The position numbers were made by a program, and so were the translations under genes. Shown one piece after another: positions 22,688 through 33,320 of a DNA stretch of 64,000 bases. Each line of letters starts with the position of its first letter. Position 1 is the stretch's first letter. Under the pieces are notes generated by a model that made no database searches, was not told where the DNA came from, and worked only from the letters and a program-made list of their open reading frames with translations. The stretch is from Toxonevra muliebris (taxonomy: Eukaryota > Arthropoda > Insecta > Diptera > Pallopteridae). The stretch lies in assembly GCA_963691655.1 (NCBI GenBank), contig OY829330.1:18842182-18906181 (forward strand), read 5' to 3'.

Positions 22688-23173
22688 TATAAATAAAAAA
22701 CATAATGATAAACAACATCAATCTAACAATTTTTTAAAAATTACTTTCGCGGCTTCACGTGAGATTTCAGAAACAGTAAAGAGTTAAATAACCTCCATTG
22801 ATCCTTAGTGGATGCGCCACTTCCAGATAGTGCATCCATTCGCCGACAATCTCTTGTAAACTATCATGCATTGTTGTCCATCTCTTCATGCATTCCTCGC
22901 CTGTAAAATAATATTGGCACTGTTTGAAATTTTGTATGTTAATAACACAATTTGTAGCCTGGCATCTGCTTATTATATAAAACTTCTCGTTCTCGCACAA
23001 GCTCGATAAGCTCTTCGCCATGGAGGTTCAAAATAAAAATGACGGATCTTTACGTTACGTGTATTATAACCACTTATATGTGTAAGCTGTTTGTCTGAAT
23101 GATACGTGACATTACCCCCCGCTTCACTGACATTCGCTAACGTTCCGTTACGCTCATTATAACTAAACCTTTA

Positions 23174-23503
23174 GTCTCACGCGGTGCTACTGTAGCTGAT
23201 CTCTGTGGCAGTACGCTATGGTTCCACGGGCCATAATTTTTGAGGTCATCAGTGGAGAATAGGCCCACATCTTCGTTCGACACATCAGCAGACGTACCTG
23301 AGCAACGCAAGCAACGAGTTGTTTTATTAACAGAGCAACAATCGGACATTTTCGCTGAAAACAAATACATCAACAACTACAACAAGTTGCTACCCATATT
23401 CACGTATGTGAGGTGGTTCAGTTCAAAATCACGAGTGTCATCGATTACTGCCACCGAAATCACCGATACGCTGCATATGATTTGTAGACGAATCCAACAA
23501 ACT
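23174..23503 (+). pseudogene. Pao pol remnant, part 2: RNase H end
   Basis: SRGATVADLCGSTLWFHGP continues the NPADL cut off at 19596, matching [12 protein letters not shown] and LWWTGPEWL of the BEL element. It goes on to RRIQQT, where the BEL insertion (AAACT duplication) interrupts it. The frame resumes beyond 32655. Confidence 0.85.
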
Positions 23504-24005
23504 TGTACGAATTTGTAGGGGGTTTGATCGAAAAACACTGAAACTTAGTGCAGAAGTGGTTAAGTAAAAAGAAAGTTAATTTTTATTTAGGATATTTAAC
23601 ACGGAGTGTGGTGTTTATTTAGCATTTGATTTTGCATGAGCAAGAGGTACTCATAGACTACTTTAGGTTTTCTCAAGTCATGGGATTTTATACGCCTGGC
23701 AATTGGTATAATCCCATGACTTTGAGAGAATCTATTACAGAATAGTGGTATATACGGAGAGTATATATATATATTACATTGTAATAGAAAAATACCAGAG
23801 TGGTATTTCAAAGGACTTTTTATACAATTCAATTTAATTCAATATAATACCAGAGTGGTATTGTTAGCCCTTAGGGGGGAAATTCAATTCAATAATTTAC
23901 TAATTCTATTATATATATATATCGTAGCGAGACGACGGTGGTGATGGTGGTGCAGGGAGCACTTAATCGAGGTTGATGAGAGGTTCCTCCAGAGGATCCT
24001 CAACA
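23504..24005 (-). repeat. 3' LTR of BEL element (502 bp)
   Basis: Matches 32288-32650 almost base for base but holds 139 extra bases at 23725-23863. That block contains two copies of the perfect palindrome AATACCAGAGTGGTATT and is bounded by TTG on both sides. Confidence 0.93.
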
Positions 24006-24653
24006 TCCCGGCCTCTTGAACGTATTGGCCGTTTAATGTGTTCTGGACCTCTCTGAGGACCATCACCACGGCTGTCAGGAGCTTCTGATGCTGGGGTCTT
24101 CTTCCTCTGCCTGTGCGCCCTCGCTGGGATGGCTGTTGGAGATGTTGCCGATCGGTGCGTTGGGGTGGCTGCTGAGTAGGTCGTTGGTCTGGCTGATGAG
24201 CGGATCGGTATCTGGCCTGCTGGGCTGATCGGGTGATGGCCTGCTGTGCTGGCTGCCGTGCTGACAATCGAGATGGTGCCAACACGACGGCTGATCTTAA
24301 GCGCTGCTGAACGGCCGACACCGGGGCGATTCGAGCGCGTTGTCCAATGCGCCGACGTTCAATGTTGGATGGTGGTATTGGTACCACGCGACCAGTTCGC
24401 TGCTGCGCAGGGAAATGAGCATGCAGCAGTGAATGGTGGCCCAGACCGCATATGTGGCAGCTCTCCAGCGACGTGCAGCCACCCGTGGTGTGAGACCGTG
24501 CCAGGCAGTTCACGCAGTAGCGATGTGATCGCACTGCCTCGTACCGTTCGTCCGGGGTCATATCGAGAAATGACCGGCAGTACTTTAGCGGATGAAATCG
24601 TACGCATATTTGGCAGCGAAAGAGTTCGGTTTGCTTATGCGATCTGTAATTAT
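23884..24653 (-). CDS. Extra zinc-knuckle ORF between pol and 3' LTR
   Basis: The open frame starts just after a TAA near 24654. It reads CQICVRFHPLKYC, then MTPDERYEAVRSHRYCVNCL (ATG at 24559-24561) and CHICGLGHHSLLH, which gives three CCHC/CCHH-type knuckles in ~70 residues. A long basic region rich in Gln, Arg and Pro follows (AQQ, QPAQQ, TQQPPQRTDR). The frame then crosses the polypurine tract and runs ~40 codons into the LTR, including a His run, and stops at 23884. A TTACAG splice-acceptor-like site lies just before the first Cys. Knuckles of this kind bind nucleic acid in gag, but the element's true gag is at the other end. A degraded relative sits in the same place in the BEL copy at 345-615. 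Function unknown; it could be made from a spliced mRNA (inference). Confidence 0.6.
24006..24018 (-). promoter_or_regulatory. Polypurine tract
   Basis: On the minus strand CAAGAGGCCGGGA directly precedes the 3' LTR start TGTTGAGG. It matches the tract at 616-629. Confidence 0.75.
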
Positions 24654-24721
24654 AGGACCATTATTATTATCTCATAAATTAAGGATGCTAATATGTATTG
24701 TGAGTTTGAGATTTATTGAGA

Positions 24722-25893
24722 TTAAGAGTTTGGGGGAGGGTCATTGGGTAAGACGCATAATTTGACTATGGGTCTTTTAAAAACTCCGTTTTGAGTACGG
24801 ACATCAGCTACTCTGATATGACTATCAGCCCCACGGTAAACCTTGATTACTCGACCAAGGCGCCATTCGTGTGGGGGTAGTAGATCATCTTTTACAACGA
24901 CGAGCTCGCCTTCAGTGATGTCCTTTTGGGGATATTTCCACTTGTATCTCTTGTGCAATTCTTTGAGATACTCGTCCTTCCACCGTCTGCTAAATTGATG
25001 ATGAAGAACCTTGAGTTTTTGCCACCGAGTAGAGAGAGACATATATTCGGCATTCGGTTCCGGCAAAGCGAGAAGTGGCCCACCACGAAGAAAATGACCT
25101 GGAGTAAAGGCAAGTAAATCTGATGGATCTTGGGACATAGGAGATAGTGGTCGGGAGTTGAGAACGGCCTCTATTCGAGTTATGAGTGTGAGAAATTCCT
25201 CGAACGTAAACCTATGCGACCCGGCGATTTTAATAAAATGGGTCTTGAAGCTTTTTACTCCGGATTCCCAGAGGCCACCCATGTGCATTTGGCGGGATGA
25301 ATACCCATTCGCAACCTTGGGTGCTGTATTTGGCTGCTATATCAGTAGAAACCTCTTTTAGAAATTGAACAAGATCTTTACTGATCGCACGCTGGGCTCC
25401 AATGAATGTCTTTCCATTATCCGACATCATTTTGCTGGGAAGGCCCCGTCGGCCGGTAAACCTAGCAAATGCTGCTCGAAAAGCTTCAGTCGTGAGATCT
25501 GAGCAAACTTCGAGATGTTTCGCCTTTGTGGAGAAACAGACGAAAACACAGACATATGCTTTCAGATATGGGGATCGTCGAAGAATAGAGGACTTCACTT
25601 GAAAGGGACCAGCGAAGTCGACTCCAGTGACGGTAAAGGGGAGAGAGAATGTACAACGCTCTGGAGGTAGAGCTGCCATTATTTGGGATCGGACCCGTTG
25701 CTTGTATATAGTGCAAGCTTTGCACTGATATATGCATTTTTTCACTTTCAGTTTCAGGCGAGGAATATAATATTCTTGTCGCACCATTCTAATCATGAGT
25801 TGCTTTTCGCCATGTAGAAGGACTTTATGTAGAAAATCTAAGTATAATGAACAGAAACGAGAAGTATCAGGGATGATAATGGGATGACGTTCA
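24722..25893 (-). pseudogene. BEL integrase region, frameshifted
   Basis: Continuing from gag-pol after a frame change near 25890: HPIIIPDTSRFC, RQEYYIPRLKLKVKKCIYQC and CTIYKQRV form the zinc-binding part. The catalytic core follows with GVDFAGPF (first Asp) and SDNGKTFIGA (second Asp). A second frame change near 25280 leads to HMGGLWESGVKS with the glutamate, then RIEAVLNSRPLSP and FTPGHFLRG. The C-terminal part WRLGRVIKVYRGADSHIRV ends at 24722. Family motifs are intact; small deletions at the two junctions break the frame. In an intact element this joins gag-pol as one polyprotein. Confidence 0.88.
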
Positions 25894-28800
25894 TTATCTT
25901 AGAACGGCATTGATTAACCGACCATCCACTCTCATTACCCCTTGGGGATCCAGGAATGGATTCAGCGTAAGTAGAGAACTTTTTTTGCTGATTGGTGTGG
26001 AAGCTGAAAGCATTACATATTCAGAATGGAAGTAATGGGATTGAGTAAGCGTTATCAAACGAGTTTTGACAAACGTTATTTCAGCTTGGGTAATATTACC
26101 GACTTCAGAAAGAATTTTCTTACTTTTATGAAAAAAGGGAAATACGTAGCTGAGTACTCGTAATGCACGATTAAAAGAAGAGAACTGATCGAGAATATCA
26201 TTGGTCTCAGCGACGTGGAAGACGTCTACTTTACGCATTTCGGGAGCTGCTTTGGTTGTTAAGGAGGGTTTTGGCCATTGAGGGGGAGATTTCGCAAGCC
26301 ATTCGGGACCCGTCCACCATAAAGAATTTGAAAATAATTCTTGTGGTTTGCAACCACGAGTTCCTAAGTCTGCTGGGTTATCGTGGCTTGATACGTGACG
26401 CCAAGAGGCATTCTCTACATTCTTCAATATCTGCAAGGTGCGATTCGCCACATAGGTTTTCCAAGCAAGAACGATTTCAGAATCAGACCAGAGGACGAGT
26501 TCTTGGTTTTCTAAGTGGAGGTATGATCGAACATGCTTAACTAGTTTGGAGAGTAAAACCGCTCCGCAAAGTTCTAATCTTGGAAGGCTTATTGTCTGCA
26601 GAGGAGCCACTTTACCTTTTGCAGCTAAGAGATGAGAGGAAACGGGATTGTCCTTCTCTTGTGTGCGGATATAAAGGCAAGCACAATAAGCTTTTTCCGA
26701 ATCCTCACAAAATCCATGGAGTTGAATTTGTTTGCTCGGCGAGAATTGGATCCATCGGGAGATTTCGATGTTGCCGATTGCAGAGAGATTTTCTACAAAC
26801 TTATTCCATTTATGGAGCGAATTGGGCTTCACGCATTCATCCCAATCCGTATCTTCCAACCAGAGTTGTTGGAGTAGGATTTTTGCTTGAACCATAAGTG
26901 GCGATAGCCATCCTGCCGGGTCGAAAAGTTTCGCAACCGAAGAGAGAATCTGGCGCTTCGTGGCAGAGGTTGAAGCTGGAATGGGTTCGAATGTGTATGA
27001 GAATGAGTATTTTATTGCATTCCACCGAATGCCTAGAGTTTTTGTGGATGACGTGTCTTGGAAACGCAAAAAATCAGAGTCTAGCACGTCTTGAGTTGGA
27101 ACCTTATTGAGAATAGTGGGATTATTTGACGTTATTTTTTTCAAAGGCAAACCTGCGGAATTCAGAGATTGAATTACTTGACTCATGGATTCAATGGCTG
27201 ACTCTACATCATGACCACCAGAAAGTATGTCATCGACATATGTTTCTTCTAACAGAATATTAGAAGCGAGAGGAAATTTTTCTTTAGAATCATTTGCTAA
27301 TCGATGCAAAGTTCTTATTGCTAAATATGGAGCACAATTTACCCCAAAAGTTACTGTTTTTAATTTGAAATCCTCAATTATATCTTGAGTAGATTTACGA
27401 AAGAGAATCCGCTGATAATTTTGGTCGTCCTCATGAACGAGGATTTGACGGTACATTTTTTCAATGTCGCCATTGAACACAAATTTGTAAAATCGCCATC
27501 TTAGAATAAGAAGCATTAAATCTGTTTGAAGAGTGGGACCTGTGTAGAGAACATCATTTAATGAATTTCCCGAGCTTGAAACTTTAGATGCATTGAAAAC
27601 TACTCGAACTTTAGTTGTTTTCTTTTCTGGACGTATAACTGCATGGTGTGGTAAATAAAAAGAGAGATATTTTCCGTTTGATACAGTCTCCCAGGAATGG
27701 GTTTTTTCCATATGATTTAGGGACAGGTATTCCTCAAGTACTTTGGAGTAAGTATCTTGTAGGCTACCTTTCTTTTCCAGTGTACGCTCCATGCTTAGGA
27801 ATTGATGCAGCGCCTGAGTTCTGGAATGTCCTAACGCCATGGTTTCAGGGAATTCAGTCTTAAAAGGAAGTCTCACTACATATCTGCCATCCGATCTTCT
27901 TGTAGTTGTGTCCTGATATAATCGCTCGCAAATTTGATCATCTTCTGAAGCAGTAGGGTTGTCCCCTATTTCTTCCTGTTCCCAAAATTGTCTTAGTTGG
28001 GTACTAAGATCATCGTTGGAGACGGGGGAGACTTGAGTTGTGAAGGCTGTTATGTTTTCTGCGATGGGTCTACTTAAGATCCATCCGAAAATCGTGTTTT
28101 GGGCAAGCAAACTTCCGCCAATGTTGCGATGTAAGCCATGTAGTAGGATTTGAGGGGTGAAATCGCTACCAATAACTAGATCGATTTCAGCAGGACAAAA
28201 ACATTGAGGATCAGCTAATTTTAAATTTGAGAATTTCTTCCACTCAGGGTCTTTTACCTTAAACGTGGGTAAGAATTGGGTTAATTTAGGGAGTACAATA
28301 GCCTGAGCCTCCACTTTTTTATCTGTGGTTTTTGAGCATAGTATGAGAGAGCATATTTTATTTGAATTTTGTACTATTCTGCCTCCCATGCCAGAAATTG
28401 AATAATGAGCTTCTTTTACTGGAAGTTCCAAAGTTCTTTGTATTTTTGAGGAGATAAAAGTTTTTTGAGAACCTTGGTTTATTAAAGCGCGGACTTTATA
28501 AAGTTCCCCGGAATGGGATATCGAAACCATTGCCGTTGGAAGTAAAGTTCTTTCGCCAATACTCGAATGATGAGAATGAACTTGTTCACTATTAGGTTCA
28601 CTACGTTGTTTTTGCACGTTAGCTGTAGTGGAGTGAGAAGTTGTAGCAACATGAGAGTTGGATGTGGGCTGATTAAATCTCGGACGTGATATTTGAGGGG
28701 TGTTGACTGTGACATGCAGCATAGAGTGATGCTGTTTTTGGCAGTATACGCAAGTGAACTGGCTTGAGCATTCATTTGTTTGATGTGTACATGCCAGACA

Positions 28801-30033
28801 GTTTTGACAATATTTATTCTCCCTTACGACCTTCAACCTATCGTATACAGAGAGGGCTTTGAATTTTCTGCATAATTTCAACGCATGATTTGCGTTACAC
28901 AGCTTACACGAAAATTGCCTGTTTTCTGAAAGATACGATTGAGTTCTATTTTGAGATTTACTGGGAGGGAGGTGGTTTGGGGGTGCTCGTGGCCGCACAG
29001 GTCGATAGCGAGAGAGCCGCTCAACGACTTCAAACCTACTTGTCAAAAATCTATCCATTTCAATCCATGTTGGAAGTTCCTTCCGAGAATTGAGAGATTG
29101 CTCCCAAAGAGCTAGGGTTTCTTCGGGTAACTTTGTGGAACAGATATACACTAGGATGGGGTCCCATGTATTTACTAAAATACCCTGTGTCTTGAGAATA
29201 GACAAAGAATTGTTGATTGTATTTTGGATTTTCTGGATAGCTTCACTATTCTCTGAAGTTATTGGGTTTATATTCAGAAGAGCTTTTATCTGATTGTCAA
29301 CTAAAATTCTACGATTTTCGTATCGTGACTTCAATGCCTCCCAAGCGAGATCGAAATTGTCATCGCTTAAAGGGTATTGCTTGACTATAATTCCTGCTTT
29401 GCCTTTGGTTTTGTACCGCAGGTGATATAATTTTTGAGCGGGTGTGAGCTTAGGGTGATTTATATATACAGCAGTGAACATGTCACGAAAGGCTGGCCAC
29501 TCTTCATATCCACCATAAAATATTTCAGTGTCGCATGGTGGAACTTGGAGGCAGATACCTGAAGCTCCAAATCTGTCTTCATGAGATGATTGAGTTTTGG
29601 AACTAGTGATTGGCTGAGATTTCGTATTTGAAGAGATCTTCAATATCTCATTTATTTGGGATTTGCAATTCTCGAAGTGATCGCTGCAATTCCAAAATTT
29701 TTGTTCTGCTGAGCTTCTAATATTTTCATCATCTGTCGCATAAACATCCTCATATGTTTGTAGGACGCGAGCCCAACTTTGTTCTAGCTCATGGAGTTTC
29801 ACTTCCAGAACGCTATCAGTTTGGTCTTCAATTGGTGTTTTGGACCATCTGATACAAAATTGAACTAATCGATCTGATTCAAAAATGAATTTTTTCAAGA
29901 TCGTGTCAGAATAATTTTTTGTCGCCGATCGTGTTTTTCCCTGTGGGAGGTCAAGGGCTTTCTTTACAGCTTCTGTTTTGCTAGTTTCGGGTTTACTAGC
30001 TTCTGATTTGCTGGTTTCTGGTGTTCTTTGCAT
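25894..30033 (-). CDS. BEL gag-pol polyprotein (gag, protease, RT, RNase H), 1379 codons
   Basis: Long open frame with ATG at 30031-30033, following the 2.2-kb leader. Domains by residue: gag capsid-like DUF1759 (~165-340; [15 protein letters not shown]); zinc knuckles (~380-440; [36 protein letters not shown]); protease DUF1758 (~500-660). The usual D-Q-G active site reads [11 protein letters not shown], so the catalytic Asp is Asn. RT (~790-1010) has VRVVFNAS (usually FDAS), [16 protein letters not shown] and an intact YVDD at ~932. RNase H (~1090-1230) has [20 protein letters not shown] and NPADLGTRG. The frame ends after GRLINAVLR because of a small deletion. The polyprotein would be cleaved into particle and replication proteins. 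The Asp-to-Asn change in protease suggests a dead copy even apart from the frameshifts. Confidence 0.93.
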   Translation of the reverse strand: MQRTPETSKSEASKPETSKTEAVKKALDLPQGKTRSATKNYSDTILKKFIFESDRLVQFCIRWSKTPIEDQTDSVLEVKLHELEQSWARVLQTYEDVYATDDENIRSSAEQKFWNCSDHFENCKSQINEILKISSNTKSQPITSSKTQSSHEDRFGASGICLQVPPCDTEIFYGGYEEWPAFRDMFTAVYINHPKLTPAQKLYHLRYKTKGKAGIIVKQYPLSDDNFDLAWEALKSRYENRRILVDNQIKALLNINPITSENSEAIQKIQNTINNSLSILKTQGILVNTWDPILVYICSTKLPEETLALWEQSLNSRKELPTWIEMDRFLTSRFEVVERLSRYRPVRPRAPPNHLPPSKSQNRTQSYLSENRQFSCKLCNANHALKLCRKFKALSVYDRLKVVRENKYCQNCLACTHQTNECSSQFTCVYCQKQHHSMLHVTVNTPQISRPRFNQPTSNSHVATTSHSTTANVQKQRSEPNSEQVHSHHSSIGERTLLPTAMVSISHSGELYKVRALINQGSQKTFISSKIQRTLELPVKEAHYSISGMGGRIVQNSNKICSLILCSKTTDKKVEAQAIVLPKLTQFLPTFKVKDPEWKKFSNLKLADPQCFCPAEIDLVIGSDFTPQILLHGLHRNIGGSLLAQNTIFGWILSRPIAENITAFTTQVSPVSNDDLSTQLRQFWEQEEIGDNPTASEDDQICERLYQDTTTRRSDGRYVVRLPFKTEFPETMALGHSRTQALHQFLSMERTLEKKGSLQDTYSKVLEEYLSLNHMEKTHSWETVSNGKYLSFYLPHHAVIRPEKKTTKVRVVFNASKVSSSGNSLNDVLYTGPTLQTDLMLLILRWRFYKFVFNGDIEKMYRQILVHEDDQNYQRILFRKSTQDIIEDFKLKTVTFGVNCAPYLAIRTLHRLANDSKEKFPLASNILLEETYVDDILSGGHDVESAIESMSQVIQSLNSAGLPLKKITSNNPTILNKVPTQDVLDSDFLRFQDTSSTKTLGIRWNAIKYSFSYTFEPIPASTSATKRQILSSVAKLFDPAGWLSPLMVQAKILLQQLWLEDTDWDECVKPNSLHKWNKFVENLSAIGNIEISRWIQFSPSKQIQLHGFCEDSEKAYCACLYIRTQEKDNPVSSHLLAAKGKVAPLQTISLPRLELCGAVLLSKLVKHVRSYLHLENQELVLWSDSEIVLAWKTYVANRTLQILKNVENASWRHVSSHDNPADLGTRGCKPQELFSNSLWWTGPEWLAKSPPQWPKPSLTTKAAPEMRKVDVFHVAETNDILDQFSSFNRALRVLSYVFPFFHKSKKILSEVGNITQAEITFVKTRLITLTQSHYFHSEYVMLSASTPISKKSSLLTLNPFLDPQGVMRVDGRLINAVLR

Positions 30034-32275
30034 TTTGTTTTATCAAAAAAATAAAATTGGGGAAAAAGGCAAAATTTATTTGAAAAGTTTAAGAGAGTTT
30101 TCAGACCCCACAAATAAGTTTGGTGTTTTGAATAAAATAATTTTTTAAAGAAATTAAAAATATTTTCAGAATCAACAATGAGTTTTGTTGTTCAAAAAAA
30201 ATTAAAATATGTTTGTTTTTTGTTATATAAAGAAATGAAATTTGATATAACAATTATAAAGTTTTGGAGAAAATGTTTACGATCCAACACGAGGGACTGT
30301 TGGTCGTTATGTGTATACAAATGAAATGTGAAATCCAATAAAGCCGACGGGAAAGCTTTATTGCTGATAAAAAAAATTTGTTTTTTTTTTTGAACTTATA
30401 AGTATTTTAAACTTATTAAAATAAATTAAAGTTTTGTGAAATGTTAAATAAATTTATAATAATTTTTTTTTTTTTTTTTTTTTTTAGTTGTGTGTGCTAG
30501 TACTAGTAATATACTGGGTTATATTTTCCTAGTATTGGTCGAATTCTGCGCGTATGTATTAAAACCACACGGCTTATGCGCTTTTATGAGAATTGCAAAA
30601 AATAGGGGATGATTTGCTAATTCTCTTCCTTTTTTTTTTTTTTTTTTCGCCTCTCCTTATTTATTTATAATAAGCGAGAGAGAATTCTATGTATATAAAT
30701 GTATATACAAGCACCACTTTAAAAATTTAAGCTTTTCTTCGAGCTCATATATTATAAATCAGTTATATAATATATAATATGATTATATAAAATGCTAGAG
30801 TTAGCAAATATATAATCACCCGAAAGTATATAAAAAACAGAAAGTTTTTCTATGTATAATGTTCTAGAGTTAGCGGAAGAACAGAATATATTTCCAAGTA
30901 TGTACTAGCTCAAACGGCTATTAAACATACATACATATAATATATAAAAAAAAAACCGCTGGATCTCTAAGAGATAGTGGATCCTGTTAAAACGGAAATT
31001 TTGAGAAAATTTTATATATTATAGCAATATATTGAAATTAGCGGAAAAACGGTAAATTTTTCTACGTATGTAATAGCTATGATATGTATATATAAAAAAC
31101 CGCTGGATCCCTAAGAAATAGTGGATCCAATTAAAACGGATAGTTTAGAGAAAAATGATGTAGGTATATAATACAAAATGATTAGAGTTGCGAAATTATG
31201 GGAAATTTTTCTATGTATATAATCGCTCAAATGGCTCTTATATGTGTATTTGCACAAAAACGCGAGATCCCTAAGAAATAATGGATCTTTAAGAGAAATT
31301 AAGTTTCAGTACCGACTGTACTTCTTAATATGTAAATGTATTTGGAGACAATTTTATTGTACAACTGTAAATGTATAACTATAATTAGAACGATACTTGT
31401 TACTTACTGCGACATTTTGTATTTGGGTTATGGAGTATTCTGGGTTTGGGATTTGGTAAAGTTGTGGGATACTTGATGTTATGTTGCCTGTTGATGATGT
31501 GATTGGTGTTATGTTGAATGTTTTGTTGTGATTGGTGACTGTATATGATGTGATGAGAATCTGTGTTTTGATGTTATATTGTACTTGTTTGATTTCACTT
31601 TTTTCCTCTTGTTTTTTTTTTTTTTTCAGGCAAGTATTGTATTTTATTTTCTTTTCAGGTATATATGTATACGGGTAAGTATAAATTTTTTTTATTTTTT
31701 TTCAGGTGTATATGTAAGTATAATTTTTTTTTTTTTTCAGGTTTGGGGTTTTTTTTTTTTTTTTTTATATATCACTTCACTTCACTAAGGTTTTTTTTCA
31801 GGTTTAAGTCAGTATAAGTTATGAGTGTTAAAAGAAAATATTTTTATTTTTTGATTTCACTAGGGTTGATTTTGTTCCCACTGGGTTTTGTAATTTGGGT
31901 TTTTTACTTTGTTTGTTTTTGTAAATCAAAATTTTTGTTTTACTTTGTGTGTGTGTGTATGTGTATATACTTCTGTTTTTCACTTTATATACTTTATATG
32001 GTTAACGGTCAAACTTTTTTTTTTTGTTTCTATTTGTTTTTAGCTTCACTTTGTTTTTCAGTTTCACTTTAGTTTCTTGTTTTCACTTTAGCTTTTTGTT
32101 TATGTGTAAAACAGAGTTTTTTTTCAGTTAAATGTATGTTTTACTTGTTTTATTATTTTTTTTTTTTTTCACTTTTCAAAAAACTGAAGCACACGCGACC
32201 GCACTACTCAAGGTATTTTTTGAACTGACTCTAGTATCAGGCCAGAGGTGCCAGATCATAAAATTAATTTAGAGA
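30034..32275 (-). other. BEL leader with repeats and polypyrimidine modules
   Basis: About 2.2 kb lie between the primer site and gag. Roughly 30760-31300 holds imperfect modules of ~150 bp, each with TTAGCGGAAAAACGG-like and GGATCCCTAAGAAATAGTGG-like blocks (30956, 31100, 31262). From 31600 to 31810 the plus strand repeats 'T-run + CAGGT' with GTAAGT copies. No protein is encoded; the T-rich frames at 31.6-32.1 kb are low complexity. Confidence 0.7.
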
Positions 32276-32287
32276 CTCGAAGGACCA
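32276..32287 (-). promoter_or_regulatory. Primer binding site, tRNA-Tyr
   Basis: The minus strand reads TGGTCCTTCGAG directly after the 5' LTR end. This is complementary to the 3' end of insect tRNA-Tyr (...CTCGAAGGACCA). It is the minus-strand DNA start site. Confidence 0.85.
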
Positions 32288-32650
32288 TGTACGAATTTGT
32301 AGGGGGTTTGATCGAAAAACACTGAAACTTAGTGCAGAAGTGGTTAAGTAAAAAGAAAGTTAATTTTTATTTAGGATATTTAACACGGAGTGTGGTGTTT
32401 ATTTAGCATTTGATTTTGCATGAGCAAGAGGTACTCATAGACTACTTTAGGTTTTCTCAAGTCATGGGATTTTATACGCCTGGCAATTGGTATAATCCCA
32501 TGACTTTGTTAGCCCTTAGGGGGGAAATTCAATTCAATAATTTACTAATTCTATTATATATATATATCGTAGCGAGACGACGGTGGTGATGGTGGTGCAG
32601 GGAGCACTTAATCGAGGTTGATGAGAGGTTCCTCCAGAGGATCCTCAACA
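32288..32650 (-). repeat. 5' LTR of BEL element (363 bp)
   Basis: Begins TGTTGAGGATCCTCTGGAGG on the minus strand and ends TTCGTACA. It lacks the 139-bp block of the other LTR but is otherwise nearly identical, suggesting a recent insertion. Confidence 0.93.
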
Positions 32651-32672
32651 AAACTTATTTTGCCAATGAGTA

Positions 32673-33318
32673 GGGTAAAGTGGAGTACCTTTGACACTTA
32701 ATTTTCAAAAGCCTGTAATTCTGAAAAATATTGATAGATTTCAAAAGATGTTACTGTTTTTAAAACATTGATTTTTCTAAATTAAACTCTAAAAAATTAT
32801 ATTTTTATAAAAACTGCATCACTATTTTTTTGTTTACTTTTTCTAAAAAACCCATTTTGTCAAAAGAGCCCCTGGCACGGGGCACATGGGATTGGAAAAG
32901 GGGGTGTGACCATATAACCTGAGATTAAATTATGAAACATTTCAAAAACCATTTGTGGTACGACTTCAAGATTTAGTTTATTTTCAACTTATCTTGTTTT
33001 ATTTTCACAAAACACAATTTTTTTTGTTAATATTAAAGAGCAATGCTAACAAATTTTGTTAATCTTTTTTAAAAAACAGTTACAATTAATTCACAAAACG
33101 CTTACATACTAGTTGTCGAAAATTACGTCAGCGTCAGTAAATTTACAAAAACACGTATTAATTCAAGAGTTAAAGTAGAACCTTCAAAGTTCATAACGTT
33201 TCTTTAAATCAAATTAAGCTTTTTTTCTGCATTTTAACTTTTTGGCTTTTAGGGCGTGGTTACCCTGAAAATGGCCAAGTCAATTGTGCCCCGGTGTCAA
33301 AGGTACCCCACTTTACCC
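32673..33318. mobile_element. 646-bp pogo-like MITE
   Basis: TA flanks both sides (32671-32672, 33319-33320). The ends are GGGTAAAGTGGAGTACCTTT and, reversed, GGGTAAAGTGGGGTACCTTT, followed by GACAC. The internal parts match the pogo-like element at 9311-10446 in inverted orientation but lack its helix-turn-helix block. It is inserted in Pao copy A. Confidence 0.9.
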
Positions 33319-33320
33319 TA

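Larger units (their letters stand above)
19600..23170 (+). mobile_element. PIF/Harbinger element inserted in Pao copy A
   Basis: The target duplication is TTA (19597-19599, 23171-23173). The ends are AGGTCTGGTTATAATGAATG and, reversed, AGGTTTAGTTATAATGAGCG, followed on both sides by GTAACG-rich sequence. The host sequence joins as Pao RNase H (NPADL then SRGATVADL). The element carries a Harbinger transposase (plus strand) and was later hit by a mariner-like element at 21401-22687. Confidence 0.93.
23504..32650 (-). mobile_element. BEL-type LTR retrotransposon, full length, minus strand
   Basis: The element has two LTRs (5' LTR 32288-32650, 3' LTR 23504-24005, in minus orientation), each starting TGTTGAGG and ending GTACA. 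A 5-bp target duplication AAACT lies at 23499-23503 and 32651-32655, and a tRNA-Tyr primer site adjoins the 5' LTR. Between the LTRs lie a 2.2-kb leader, gag-pol (25894-30033), an integrase part in shifted frames (24722-25893), an extra zinc-knuckle ORF (23884-24653) and a polypurine tract (24006-24018). At 9147 bp it has full length for the group. The two pol frameshifts would prevent autonomous movement unless they are sequencing errors. Confidence 0.95.

Noticed and set aside
24246..24677. Plus-strand frame opposite the zinc-knuckle ORF
   Set aside because: It is the complement of a GC-rich basic coding region and has no family similarity of its own.
31579..32072. Membrane-protein-like frames rich in Phe and Tyr
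   Set aside because: They arise from T-rich low-complexity DNA in the BEL leader.
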